A DNA stretch of 12,521 nt from an uncultured Anaerobutyricum sp. (lineage in GTDB: Bacteria > Bacillota > Clostridia > Lachnospirales > Lachnospiraceae), in NCBI GenBank assembly GCA_934317185.1, contig CAKREJ010000038.1:1-12521 (forward strand), read 5' to 3'. Positions 1-6,182 of the stretch are shown here, one piece after another. Position numbers and translations under genes: made by a program. The stretch's first letter is position 1. The number at the start of each line of letters is the position of its first letter. Under the pieces are notes generated by a model. It saw only the letters and a program-made list of their open reading frames with translations, was not told the DNA's origin and did no database searches.

Positions 1-16
1 ATTAAATAGTAATTTT

Positions 17-45
17 TGTCACATTTGGTCTTCTTAATGCGTTAC
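17..45 (+). promoter_or_regulatory. Candidate ECF-type promoter of the sigma/anti-sigma pair
   Basis: TGTCACATTT (17-26) followed after a 17-nt spacer (23-39, counting from TGTCAC) by CGTTAC (40-45) resembles the bipartite ECF promoter pattern (TGAAAC/TGTAAC-type -35, CGT-type -10). It lies about 55 nt upstream of the sigma factor start, as expected if the sigma factor transcribes its own operon. TACTATAGTA (43-52), a perfect 10-nt palindrome, overlaps the -10. No good sigma-A promoter with proper spacing is visible here. The autoregulation is inference. Confidence 0.45.
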
Positions 46-100
46 TATAGTAGAAGCACTTGTACAGGGGCAAAATTAAAAGAACTAGGAGGAAGAATGA

Positions 101-673
101 TTGCTTGGAAGTTTAATGACTTACTGTAAGGAAGAAGATGGGGAAACTTTAGAACTTCTCTATCGGACATATAAAAATAAAATGTTTTATATTGCACTGA
201 AATTGTTAGAAGATTCATCAGAGGCAGAAAATATAGTACATGATACATTTCTGATTTTATCGGAACATTTGGAACAAATTGGTGACATAAAGGATAAAAA
301 AACCTGGAATTACATTGTTACTATATTAAAAAATCGCTGTTTTGATTGTATGAGAAAACAGAAGCATTATAAATATGCAGATGATAAAGAAAAATTTAAT
401 ATAGAGGAAAGGTTGGACGGACAAGAGGATATTTTTAAAAATAATTTAGAAGCGGAAGTTATTGCCGGAGAGGAACAGGAAATATTGATAAAGTTGATCA
501 TGAATCTGAAATACCCTTATAAAGAAGTTTTATATTTGCAATATTATAACGAATTAGGGAGTAAAGAGATAGGGGAAATTCTTTCAATAAAGCCGGATAA
601 TGTGCGAAAGATAGCCAGCAGGGCGAGAAAAATATTGAAAGAGAAAATGATAGAAATGGGGTATGGGAGATGA
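101..673 (+). CDS. ECF-type RNA polymerase sigma factor
   Basis: A 190-residue sigma-70 family protein of ECF size. It directs core RNA polymerase to a limited promoter set. Region 2 spans about residues 18-88 (from LLYRTYKNKMFYIAL through the basic CFDCMRKQK end). A variable linker follows, then region 4 with its helix-turn-helix at about 130-182 (YKEVLYLQYYNELGSKEIGE, then the KPDNVRKIASRARKIL recognition part). There is no long N-terminal region 1.1 or region 3, consistent with the ECF group. The start chosen is TTG at 101, 8 nt after AGGAGG (87-92); the next in-frame ATG (116) is 24 nt from that site and would cut family-typical N-terminal residues. An ATG at 97 is nearer but opens only a 10-codon out-of-frame ORF. 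The stop overlaps the next gene (ATGA), so the two are probably translationally coupled. Target genes are unknown. Confidence 0.9.
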   Translation: MLGSLMTYCKEEDGETLELLYRTYKNKMFYIALKLLEDSSEAENIVHDTFLILSEHLEQIGDIKDKKTWNYIVTILKNRCFDCMRKQKHYKYADDKEKFNIEERLDGQEDIFKNNLEAEVIAGEEQEILIKLIMNLKYPYKEVLYLQYYNELGSKEIGEILSIKPDNVRKIASRARKILKEKMIEMGYGR

Positions 674-1530
674 CAGATAAGAAGTTTGAAGAATTGTTGA
701 AAGAAGCAGTGGAACAGTGTGTTGAAAAAGAATGGGAGGAAATTAGCCAAAAGAGCAAAAAGATTCGATATAAGCCCTCTAAAAAATTCGAAGAAAAGAT
801 GGAAAAGTTATATCAAAAAGAGAGTTGTCAAAATAATTTTATCGGAGGTGAGCAGACAAAAAGTAAAAGTCAGCTAAAAGATATAAAAAGTGAAAAAAGA
901 CATTTTCATATGAGAAAAGGAAAAAAGAGGATTGTTCTAGTTGCGGCTTTAGTAGCAATTTTGCTTTGTGGCAGCGTATTTGCACAGGAAACGATTCGGG
1001 AGTGGAGAAGTAATCTTATTGTAAAACAGGAAGAAGATGGTTTACGGATTGAATATGGTGGAAAAGAAAACGAAGATACCAGAGAAGATAGCAAAAATAC
1101 AGTCTTGCAAAACAAAGAGCAATCAGAAAACAAAGAAAATGAGAAAACAACAGCAAATCAAGAAAAAACAATAGATTATAGTGTTCCGGCTAAATATAAA
1201 CTCAAATGGGTTCCTAAAGGCTACAAAAAAGAGACTGAAAACAGCGATGAGAAGGATTTATACTGGTATTATATGACTTATAGTAACGAAAAAGGAGATT
1301 TGATCATATATAATCAGCATGATGCAGATTATGTGATTTCTATGGCTTTTGATAAACAAAAAGACAGGAAAGAAGAGGTTTCTGTTTGTGGTGTAAAAGG
1401 AAAATATTTCACACATGAAGATGAAGGAGTCATAATCTATGAAGTAAATGGAGTTACATATACGATACAGGGAGCAGTATCAAAACAGGAATTAATCAAA
1501 ATGCTAGAGAACAGAGAGAAAGTAGGATGA
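670..1530 (+). CDS. DUF4367-type membrane protein, probable anti-sigma factor or sensor
   Basis: A 286-residue single-pass membrane protein. Residues 1-80 are cytoplasmic, charged and predicted helical. A basic stretch (RKGKKR, from residue 82) precedes one hydrophobic segment at about 88-105 (VLVAALVAILLCGSVFA). A low-complexity E/K/N/Q-rich extracellular linker runs to about 165, followed by a DUF4367-like domain at about 168-283 (WVPKGYKKE, then VNGVTYTIQG and the SKQELIKML end). Proteins of this kind are regularly encoded directly after ECF sigma factors in Clostridia and are inferred to hold the sigma factor at the membrane until a signal arrives. The ATG at 670 overlaps the sigma stop codon by 4 nt. 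The cytoplasmic part has no obvious ZAS zinc motif (H-x3-C-x2-C), so anti-sigma activity is inferred from position and topology, not from a recognised binding domain. Confidence 0.75.
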   Translation: MTDKKFEELLKEAVEQCVEKEWEEISQKSKKIRYKPSKKFEEKMEKLYQKESCQNNFIGGEQTKSKSQLKDIKSEKRHFHMRKGKKRIVLVAALVAILLCGSVFAQETIREWRSNLIVKQEEDGLRIEYGGKENEDTREDSKNTVLQNKEQSENKENEKTTANQEKTIDYSVPAKYKLKWVPKGYKKETENSDEKDLYWYYMTYSNEKGDLIIYNQHDADYVISMAFDKQKDRKEEVSVCGVKGKYFTHEDEGVIIYEVNGVTYTIQGAVSKQELIKMLENREKVG

Positions 1531-1556
1531 CGTCTGTTTTACTTATGAGAAATTAA

Positions 1557-1606
1557 AAAATATCCCCACTATTGTGGAGCAGCACTCCACTCGGTGGGGA
1601 TATTTT
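1557..1606. terminator. Nested hairpin terminator, probably bidirectional
   Basis: AAAATATCCCCAC (1557-1569) pairs perfectly with GTGGGGATATTTT (1594-1606), a 13-bp stem. Its 24-nt loop contains a second hairpin, GTGGAG (1574-1579) with CTCCAC (1585-1590) around CAGCA. On the + strand the stem ends in UUUU, 27 nt after the DUF4367 gene. On the - strand it is followed by a run of six U (1560-1555), so it would also end transcripts coming from the L,D-transpeptidase gene. Confidence 0.8.
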
Positions 1607-1608
1607 AT

Positions 1609-1817
1609 GTCATTAACAATTCAAGTCGAGCCGCCGCGAGACTTGGTGCGTGATTCTGGTCAGCGTAAGCTGACATATTCTTTACAGAATTACTGTGCAT
1701 CCTCGCGGAGCGTTTATCTCAGTCGGAGATTGGACTCCCACTGAGACAAATTTGCTGTCACTCACTACCTGAAAGAGGTGGGAGTCTTCTCGACTGAGAT
1801 AAAAAGTGATGAACGCT
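1609..1817. other. Structured intergenic element (possible 3' UTR RNA or decayed mobile-element end)
   Basis: No gene is seen here, but the DNA is dense in inverted repeats and positions 1621-1710 are about 52% G+C, well above the flanks. First part: CCGCGAG (1634-1640) with CTCGCGG (1702-1708), enclosing ATTCTG (1653-1658) with CAGAAT (1685-1690), enclosing GTCAGC-GTAA-GCTGAC (1659-1674), a 6-bp hairpin closed by a GNRA-type tetraloop. A competing hairpin CAAGTC/GACTTG (1622-1627, 1640-1645) shares bases with the outer stem. Second part: a 13-bp arm TTTATCTCAGTCG (1713-1725) with 1791-1803, an internal loop, then GACTCCCAC (1733-1741) with GTGGGAGTC (1778-1786). Neither arm is followed by a U-run, so these are not ordinary terminators. 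The element would be transcribed as the 3' end of the L,D-transpeptidase mRNA. RNA function is inference. Confidence 0.5.
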
Positions 1818-1820
1818 ATA

Positions 1821-3281
1821 TTAGTAAACGATAACAGGGAATCCTTCTTCTACATATTTATAAAGGACTGCAGCAGTAGAATATGGACAGTTTACACATC
1901 CATGAGAACCGCTGCCTCTGTAAATAGAACCGCCGAAGGATGAACGCCATGTTGCATCGTGAAGCCCCTGTCCTCCATTAAATGGCATCCAGAAGCTTAC
2001 TTTGGAAGCATAAGAGCCACCACCGGCATTAGGACCGGTTAAGGTTGCGTTACGTTGCTTGTAAGTGAGGGCATAAACACCGGTATAAGTTTGATGTCCT
2101 TTTGTTGGGTCTCCGGTAACAACGGAGGAGTTTACTTTACATTCTCCGTTTACGAAAAGCCATACTTCCTGATTAGAAATACTTACTTCGACATAAGAGT
2201 TACCAATATCATTTTTAGCAGACTTTCTGCATCTTGCTTTGTAGGAATATACAGGTTCTCTCTCAACATCTTTTCCGGATTTAAGTTCTTTGATTAATTT
2301 AGATTTTTCTTTATCAAAGTAAATCTTCCATCCGTAGTCACCACCGTATACATTAATCTTGGAGCCGTAGGCAGTAGTGAATGGACGGGAAGATCCCATT
2401 GTATTGTATTTAGAACCGAGTTTTTCGACATAGTCGCCGACTTTACTCTCATCTAAAGTTACTTTGAAATCTTTGGAAATCTTAACCCAATCTTTGGAAG
2501 TCTGGAAATCAACGGTTTCTTTTGTATAATCAAAATCATAAGTAATTGTTCCACCGGCATATTTGTTTGCCTTTGCAAGAGCATCTGTTACAACTTTATC
2601 CTTTGCATAATATTTAGGAAGCTTATAAAGATTCTCTTTTTCCAGATCGATTTTTGTAATTCCGGTAGATAAGTCTGTTCCGATTAACTGGATAAGAGCC
2701 TTTTTCTTTACGGTGTTTCCGAGAACTTCAGGAACAATCTCAAACTGGCTGTCATTGGCCTTTATGTAAGTACTCTTTGGTGCGACTACATTTTCCTTTT
2801 TGAAACATTCAAGATTATCTACAACTTCTTTTAATTTTGCTTCATCATAAGTTACATCAAGCCTTACAGTATAGTTTTTCTTGCCAAAAAGGTTGGTAAA
2901 CCATAACCAGGGATTCATGGAAGCATGAAGGTCACTGATCTGACTTCCGACATTAATGACGGTTCCGACATCATTAGCATCAATTACTTCGGTGCGTTCC
3001 TTTTCTTTTAAAGAAATCTTATGAGACGCAAGGTCATCTGTAAAAGTTTTCTCCGCTGTAGTTATATTCATCTCTCCGACTTTCACATGATTGATCAGTG
3101 TGTTGTGTGGAAAATGGCTGGAATAATAATAAACCCCACCACCGTAAACGGCGATTAGAAGAATAAGAATAACAGCTGCGATGATCTTACCGTTATTAGA
3201 GGCTGCTTTCTTATTGCTCCGGCGATTCCTTGTTGCATTGCTGTCTGGTGCAGCATTCTTTGTTTGTGTATTATCACTCAT
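1821..3281 (-). CDS. YkuD-family L,D-transpeptidase with peptidoglycan-binding region
   Basis: A 486-residue membrane-anchored enzyme that forms 3-3 cross-links between peptidoglycan stems or attaches proteins to them, acting outside the membrane. A short polar cytoplasmic tail with RNRRSNKK precedes a transmembrane segment at about 33-53 (IIAAVILILLIAVYGGGVYYY). Next comes a long extracellular region of the kind often found ahead of YkuD (PG_binding_4-like, about 60-330). The YkuD catalytic domain fills the last ~130 residues: VSISNQEVWLFVNGE, GVYALTYKQRNATLTGP, GLHDATW (His441) and SHGCVNCP with the nucleophile Cys462. All catalytic residues are intact. The start is ATG at 3281, with an upstream GGGAG; an in-frame TTG 13 codons earlier has no ribosome binding site. 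It lies 141 nt downstream of the CYTH gene on the same strand and may have its own promoter. Confidence 0.92.
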   Translation of the reverse strand: MSDNTQTKNAAPDSNATRNRRSNKKAASNNGKIIAAVILILLIAVYGGGVYYYSSHFPHNTLINHVKVGEMNITTAEKTFTDDLASHKISLKEKERTEVIDANDVGTVINVGSQISDLHASMNPWLWFTNLFGKKNYTVRLDVTYDEAKLKEVVDNLECFKKENVVAPKSTYIKANDSQFEIVPEVLGNTVKKKALIQLIGTDLSTGITKIDLEKENLYKLPKYYAKDKVVTDALAKANKYAGGTITYDFDYTKETVDFQTSKDWVKISKDFKVTLDESKVGDYVEKLGSKYNTMGSSRPFTTAYGSKINVYGGDYGWKIYFDKEKSKLIKELKSGKDVEREPVYSYKARCRKSAKNDIGNSYVEVSISNQEVWLFVNGECKVNSSVVTGDPTKGHQTYTGVYALTYKQRNATLTGPNAGGGSYASKVSFWMPFNGGQGLHDATWRSSFGGSIYRGSGSHGCVNCPYSTAAVLYKYVEEGFPVIVY

Positions 3282-3358
3282 TCGTTGATATTCTCCCTTC
3301 TCAAAAGTAGTTTTGTTCAAATAATAAAATAAAAAAGATAAAACAACAAAACATTATC

Positions 3359-3364
3359 ATTATA
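3359..3364 (-). promoter_or_regulatory. Possible -10 element for the L,D-transpeptidase gene
   Basis: Reading the - strand, a consensus TATAAT lies about 78 nt upstream of the chosen ATG in a very A/T-rich 141-nt gap. No convincing -35 is found 16-18 nt before it, so the assignment is weak and such a match can arise by chance in this composition. Confidence 0.3.
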
Positions 3365-3422
3365 ATACATTTCACAAGAAAATAATATTAATTATTCTTA
3401 AAATTCTGTTACAAATTAAAAA

Positions 3423-3908
3423 TCACATAGTCTGGATAAGGTTAAGAAATTCTTTAATTTGTTCAGGAGTACGTTTACTTAAGTTTGAGTTATGAAAGCG
3501 GGTATCCATAGTTACTTCGACTCCAAACCATGTAGGAGCGTTATAAGTATTAGAACTTTCTATATCAGGAAATTCTACTTCAGCCATACAAAATCCGCTA
3601 TAATCTCCCTCAAATACATCAAGCTCAATAAGATAAGGTCCATCGGGTATTTTATAACGTTTTTTCGCAATGGAGATGCCGTCTTTTTTTGTTAGAAGAT
3701 GTGTAAAAGATTCTTCTGACAGAGGCATTTCGACCTCTTCTCTTGCAAGAAGACCGGAAGATTTCAATGTAAGAATGTATTCGTCATTTTTTTGCCTGAC
3801 ACGTATTACGGGATCCGTAGAAATATATGCCTGTGTTAAAGTATCACAGGGATAAGTCTTTAAATTGTCCGGTACAGTTTTTATTAAAAATTTTCTTTCG
3901 ATTTCCAT
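3423..3908 (-). CDS. CYTH domain protein (triphosphate tunnel metalloenzyme family)
   Basis: A 161-residue protein consisting of a single CYTH domain, the usual size for stand-alone bacterial members. The signature ExExK sits at the very N-terminus (MEIERK, residues 2-6), followed by IRVRQKNDEYILTLKSSG, in which the basic residues line the phosphate tunnel, and ELDVFEGDYSGFCMAEVEFPD, in which the acidic residues bind the metal ion. Family members hydrolyse inorganic tripolyphosphate or thiamine triphosphate, or make cAMP; the sequence does not tell which, although small clostridial relatives are more often considered phosphohydrolases. The protein is probably cytosolic. ATG at 3908 follows GAGGAG with a 6-nt spacer. 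A 16-codon ORF ends just upstream, so the gene may be translationally coupled to it. The gene may be co-transcribed with the L,D-transpeptidase gene downstream. Confidence 0.88.
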   Translation of the reverse strand: MEIERKFLIKTVPDNLKTYPCDTLTQAYISTDPVIRVRQKNDEYILTLKSSGLLAREEVEMPLSEESFTHLLTKKDGISIAKKRYKIPDGPYLIELDVFEGDYSGFCMAEVEFPDIESSNTYNAPTWFGVEVTMDTRFHNSNLSKRTPEQIKEFLNLIQTM

Positions 3909-3909
3909 T

Positions 3910-3960
3910 TTATTCTCCTCTTTCTTTTCCAGGCTGCCGTATTGCTTTACTTATATCCAT
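3910..3960 (-). CDS. Short upstream ORF (16 codons), candidate leader peptide
   Basis: On the - strand, AGGAG (3974-3970) is followed after 9 nt by ATG (3960-3958), opening MDISKAIRQPGKERGE and a TAA stop at 3912-3910. The stop ends one nucleotide before the CYTH ATG (TAA-A-ATG), and the CYTH ribosome binding site GAGGAG lies inside the last codons of the small ORF. Spacing and arrangement suit translational coupling or a leader peptide. The peptide resembles nothing I recognise, and so short an ORF could be coincidental. Confidence 0.4.
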   Translation of the reverse strand: MDISKAIRQPGKERGE

Positions 3961-3986
3961 TGTGCAAATCTCCTATTTATACAAGC

Positions 3987-3995
3987 ATAATAGCA
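3987..3995 (-). promoter_or_regulatory. Candidate extended -10 promoter for the CYTH transcript
   Basis: Reading the - strand, TGCTATTAT (3995-3987) fits the extended -10 form TGn-TATAAT with one mismatch. It would start transcription near 3980, just ahead of the small ORF's ribosome binding site (3974-3970). No good -35 is present, which is tolerated at extended -10 promoters. Confidence 0.35.
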
Positions 3996-4126
3996 TAGTG
4001 ATAAACAAAATGAAAGCAAAAGAAACTACAATAGGAAGTTGCCAGATATGGGAAAAGCCACATCGACAAAATAGAAACATAAATACGCTTTCTAAAAGAA
4101 ATAAAGTGAAAAAAGTATGACCAAGC

Positions 4127-4159
4127 TTGATAAAAAGAGACAATTAAGCTACAATTAAG
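4127..4159 (+). promoter_or_regulatory. Sigma-A promoter for the DJ-1 gene and downstream genes, with flanking direct repeat
   Basis: TTGATA (4127-4132), a 17-nt spacer and TACAAT (4150-4155) form a near-consensus housekeeping promoter, placing the start near 4162 and giving a leader of about 35 nt. The 9-mer ACAATTAAG occurs at 4140-4148 and again at 4151-4159, an 11-nt period across the -10, which could be a binding site for a regulator on one face of the helix. The operator idea is inference. Confidence 0.65.
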
Positions 4160-4198
4160 GATAATGAATTTATTGTAATGATAAAGGAGGACTTATTT

Positions 4199-4747
4199 AT
4201 GCGTTCAGTATATGTATTTTTTGCCGACGGTTTTGAAGAAGTGGAAGGTCTGACGGCAGTAGATTTATTAAGAAGAGCAGGCGTTGATGTGAAGATGGTT
4301 TCCATTATGGGAAGATTACAGATAACGGGTGCACATAATATTTCTGTGAATACAGATATTTTAATAGAAGATATCAAAGAAGAAGCAGATATGCTCGTAC
4401 TTCCAGGAGGAATGCCGGGAACGAATTATTTAAGAGAACATGAGGGTTTAGCAGAGCTTTTAAAGAAGCAATATAAAGCTGGAAAGTGGGTTGCTGCTAT
4501 CTGTGCTGCACCTTCTGTTTTAGGAGAACTTGGATTCTTAAAGGATAAGAAGGCAACCAGTTATCCGGGGTGTCTGGAAGGAATTTTGGTTGGAGAATAT
4601 AGCGAAGAAGCAGTCGTTGTTGATGACAATGTAATAACAAGCAGAGGTGTCGGAACGGCGATTGCATTTGCACTGAGTCTGATTGAAGTATTAGCTGGTA
4701 AGGAAAAATCAGAAGAGGTTGCGGCTTCTATCATATATTCGGCATAG
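4199..4747 (+). CDS. DJ-1/PfpI family protein
   Basis: A 182-residue single-domain protein of the DJ-1/ThiJ/PfpI superfamily, cytosolic. The N-terminal strand and conserved acidic residue are in VYVFFADGFEEVEGL. The nucleophile elbow AAICAAPSVL carries the reactive Cys at residue 102. The family-typical ITSRGVGTAIAFAL follows near the C-terminus. Members are linked to oxidative stress defence, glyoxalase/deglycase-like chemistry or thiol protection, but individual bacterial members are rarely assigned a substrate. The ATG at 4199 is chosen because AAAGGAGG lies 8 nt upstream; an in-frame ATG at 4178 precedes that site and would encode the ribosome binding site itself. The stop TAG at 4747 overlaps the ribosome binding site of the next gene, so the two are one transcript. 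Confidence 0.92.
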   Translation: MRSVYVFFADGFEEVEGLTAVDLLRRAGVDVKMVSIMGRLQITGAHNISVNTDILIEDIKEEADMLVLPGGMPGTNYLREHEGLAELLKKQYKAGKWVAAICAAPSVLGELGFLKDKKATSYPGCLEGILVGEYSEEAVVVDDNVITSRGVGTAIAFALSLIEVLAGKEKSEEVAASIIYSA

Positions 4748-4756
4748 GAGGAAATG

Positions 4757-5551
4757 ATGCAGCAGGAGAGTAAGATTGGATTTTTGTGGCAATATGTGAT
4801 TGCCTGTTTTCATCCATCTCAGTATAAAGAACTGATTCAGAAGAAAAAAGGAGCATTTATCGGTTATATTAGTGTTCTTGTCCTGTTTTTGGTGCTTATT
4901 GAGAGTGTGATTCCATTTGCAGCATGGACGGCCAGTGTGGGTGGCTTTGAGAATCTGTTTTTGAATCGTATTCCAAAGTTTACACTGGAAAGCGGACATT
5001 TTAAGAGCGAGAGTCCGATTGATTTTACGATAGGTGGCATTGTTCGCATTAAAGCAGATTCTTCTGTAGATGAATTTAAAGAGTCTGATTTTGAATCAGA
5101 TTATGTACAGGAGCTTTTAGTTGGAAAGAATAATGTTTTGATTAAAACACCGGGTGGAAAGCAGGCGGTCAGACTTTCACAATTTAAAAGCTGGAGACTT
5201 AATAATAAAGGATTAGTGGAAATGCTGCCGGCACTGTATATGTTTCTTGCATTTTATCTAATAGTATTAGTTATTACAAAGGCAGTACAGTATTTGCTTG
5301 TGGCATTGGCATTTGCACTGATTTGTCGTGGAAGTGTCCGAACAACGGAAGGAAAGATCGTTTCAATGTCTGAAGCTTTTTATATTTCAGTATATGCGAG
5401 GACGCTTGCAGCAATTATTGGCAGTGTGAATGCGGCACTTGGTTATATGCTAGACAGTATGATACTTATGATCGTGACAGTATTTATTACAATGGGATTT
5501 ATTATGCGGGGAGAGATTTCCGTACTTGGACCACAACCCTCAAAGGAATAG
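4757..5551 (+). CDS. DUF1189 family membrane protein
   Basis: A 264-residue polytopic membrane protein. The cytosolic N-terminus carries FHPSQYKELIQKKKG, typical of the family. It is followed by a transmembrane segment at about 33-56 and an extracytoplasmic domain at about 58-155 that contains IPKFTLESGHF, the 'x-P-x-F-x-ax-x-G' pattern characteristic of DUF1189. Hydrophobic segments follow at about 157-190 (two passes), 210-233 and 235-251. Its biochemical role is not known; relatives are uncharacterised membrane proteins of Firmicutes. The second of two adjacent ATGs (4757) is preferred, as AGGAGG (4746-4751) is 5 nt away, while ATG 4754 would be only 2 nt away. The gene is tightly coupled to the DJ-1 gene before it; the 68-nt gap after it has neither a clear terminator nor a good promoter. 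Confidence 0.75.
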   Translation: MQQESKIGFLWQYVIACFHPSQYKELIQKKKGAFIGYISVLVLFLVLIESVIPFAAWTASVGGFENLFLNRIPKFTLESGHFKSESPIDFTIGGIVRIKADSSVDEFKESDFESDYVQELLVGKNNVLIKTPGGKQAVRLSQFKSWRLNNKGLVEMLPALYMFLAFYLIVLVITKAVQYLLVALAFALICRGSVRTTEGKIVSMSEAFYISVYARTLAAIIGSVNAALGYMLDSMILMIVTVFITMGFIMRGEISVLGPQPSKE

Positions 5552-5619
5552 GTAGTTCACGGCTATATTGAAAAAAGATTTTTGGAAAGTTAACCAAAAG
5601 AGTTTAAGGAGGAATAGTT

Positions 5620-6174
5620 ATGTCAAAGGTTATTATGGTTACCGGTGGCAGCCGGAGTGGAAAGAGCGTGATTGCGGAGCAGAAGGCAAAGGAATATGGA
5701 AAGCGCAGTGTTCTTTACCTTGCGACAGCGATTCCGATTGATGAGGATATGAAGGAACGTATCCGTCTCCATCAGGAAAGACGAGATTCCGAATGGGGAA
5801 CTTATGAAGGATATCGAGATCTTGGCGAAGTTGTAAAGAGTACAGAAAAGAATACGATTCTTCTTGATTGTGTCACCGTTATGATTACGAATATTTTATG
5901 TGAAGAAGACAGGGATTTTGATAAGCTGTCTGCTTCCGAGGTAGAGAAGCTGGAGAGCGAGATCATAAAAGAACTCAGTAATCTGGTGAAGGCAATCCGT
6001 GATGAGGATAAGACACTTATTATTGTGTCAAATGAAGTGGGAATGAGTGTTGTACCATCTTATCGTCTGGGCAGAATTTTCAGTGATATTTCAGGAAAGG
6101 CAAATCAGGTACTGGCTTCTTTAAGTGATGAAGTTTATGTTGCTATCAGCGGTCTGCCACTTCGTCTGAAATAG
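5620..6174 (+). CDS. cobU: Bifunctional adenosylcobinamide kinase / adenosylcobinamide-phosphate guanylyltransferase
   Basis: A 184-residue cytosolic enzyme of cobalamin assembly and salvage. It phosphorylates adenosylcobinamide and then transfers GMP to it, giving AdoCbi-GDP for CobS. Visible motifs are the N-terminal P-loop GGSRSGKS (residues 9-16), the RIRLHQERR segment whose His51 corresponds to the guanylylated histidine of CobU, the LLDCVTVMITN strand, VSNEVGMSVVP, and the C-terminal GRIFSDISGKANQVLA segment. Length and motif order match the family (about 180 residues). AAGGAGG lies 7 nt before the ATG. No cobS, cobT or cobC and no cobalamin riboswitch are present nearby, so the gene stands apart from its pathway here. 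The stop is followed after 8 nt by the sortase gene start. Confidence 0.95.
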   Translation: MSKVIMVTGGSRSGKSVIAEQKAKEYGKRSVLYLATAIPIDEDMKERIRLHQERRDSEWGTYEGYRDLGEVVKSTEKNTILLDCVTVMITNILCEEDRDFDKLSASEVEKLESEIIKELSNLVKAIRDEDKTLIIVSNEVGMSVVPSYRLGRIFSDISGKANQVLASLSDEVYVAISGLPLRLK

Positions 6175-6182
6175 GTGTGCCT

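Noticed and set aside
1713-1803. Second intrinsic terminator downstream of the DUF4367 gene
   Set aside because: Strong arms are present, but no T-run follows on either strand; the hairpin at 1557-1606 is the credible terminator.
1609-1817. CRISPR array or tRNA gene in the structured region
   Set aside because: There are no regularly spaced identical repeats, and the stems do not form a cloverleaf with the conserved T-arm and D-arm bases.
1609-1817. Intact IS200/IS605 element
   Set aside because: No TnpA or TnpB reading frame exists near either copy of the hairpin motif; at most these are relics or internally deleted ends.
3282-3320. Earlier TTG start for the L,D-transpeptidase
   Set aside because: There is no ribosome binding site before the TTG. 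The ATG at 3281 has a GGGAG and begins a typical polar N-terminal tail.
5552-5619. Cobalamin riboswitch ahead of cobU
   Set aside because: The gap is only 68 nt, too short for a cobalamin riboswitch, and no B12-box-like sequence is seen.
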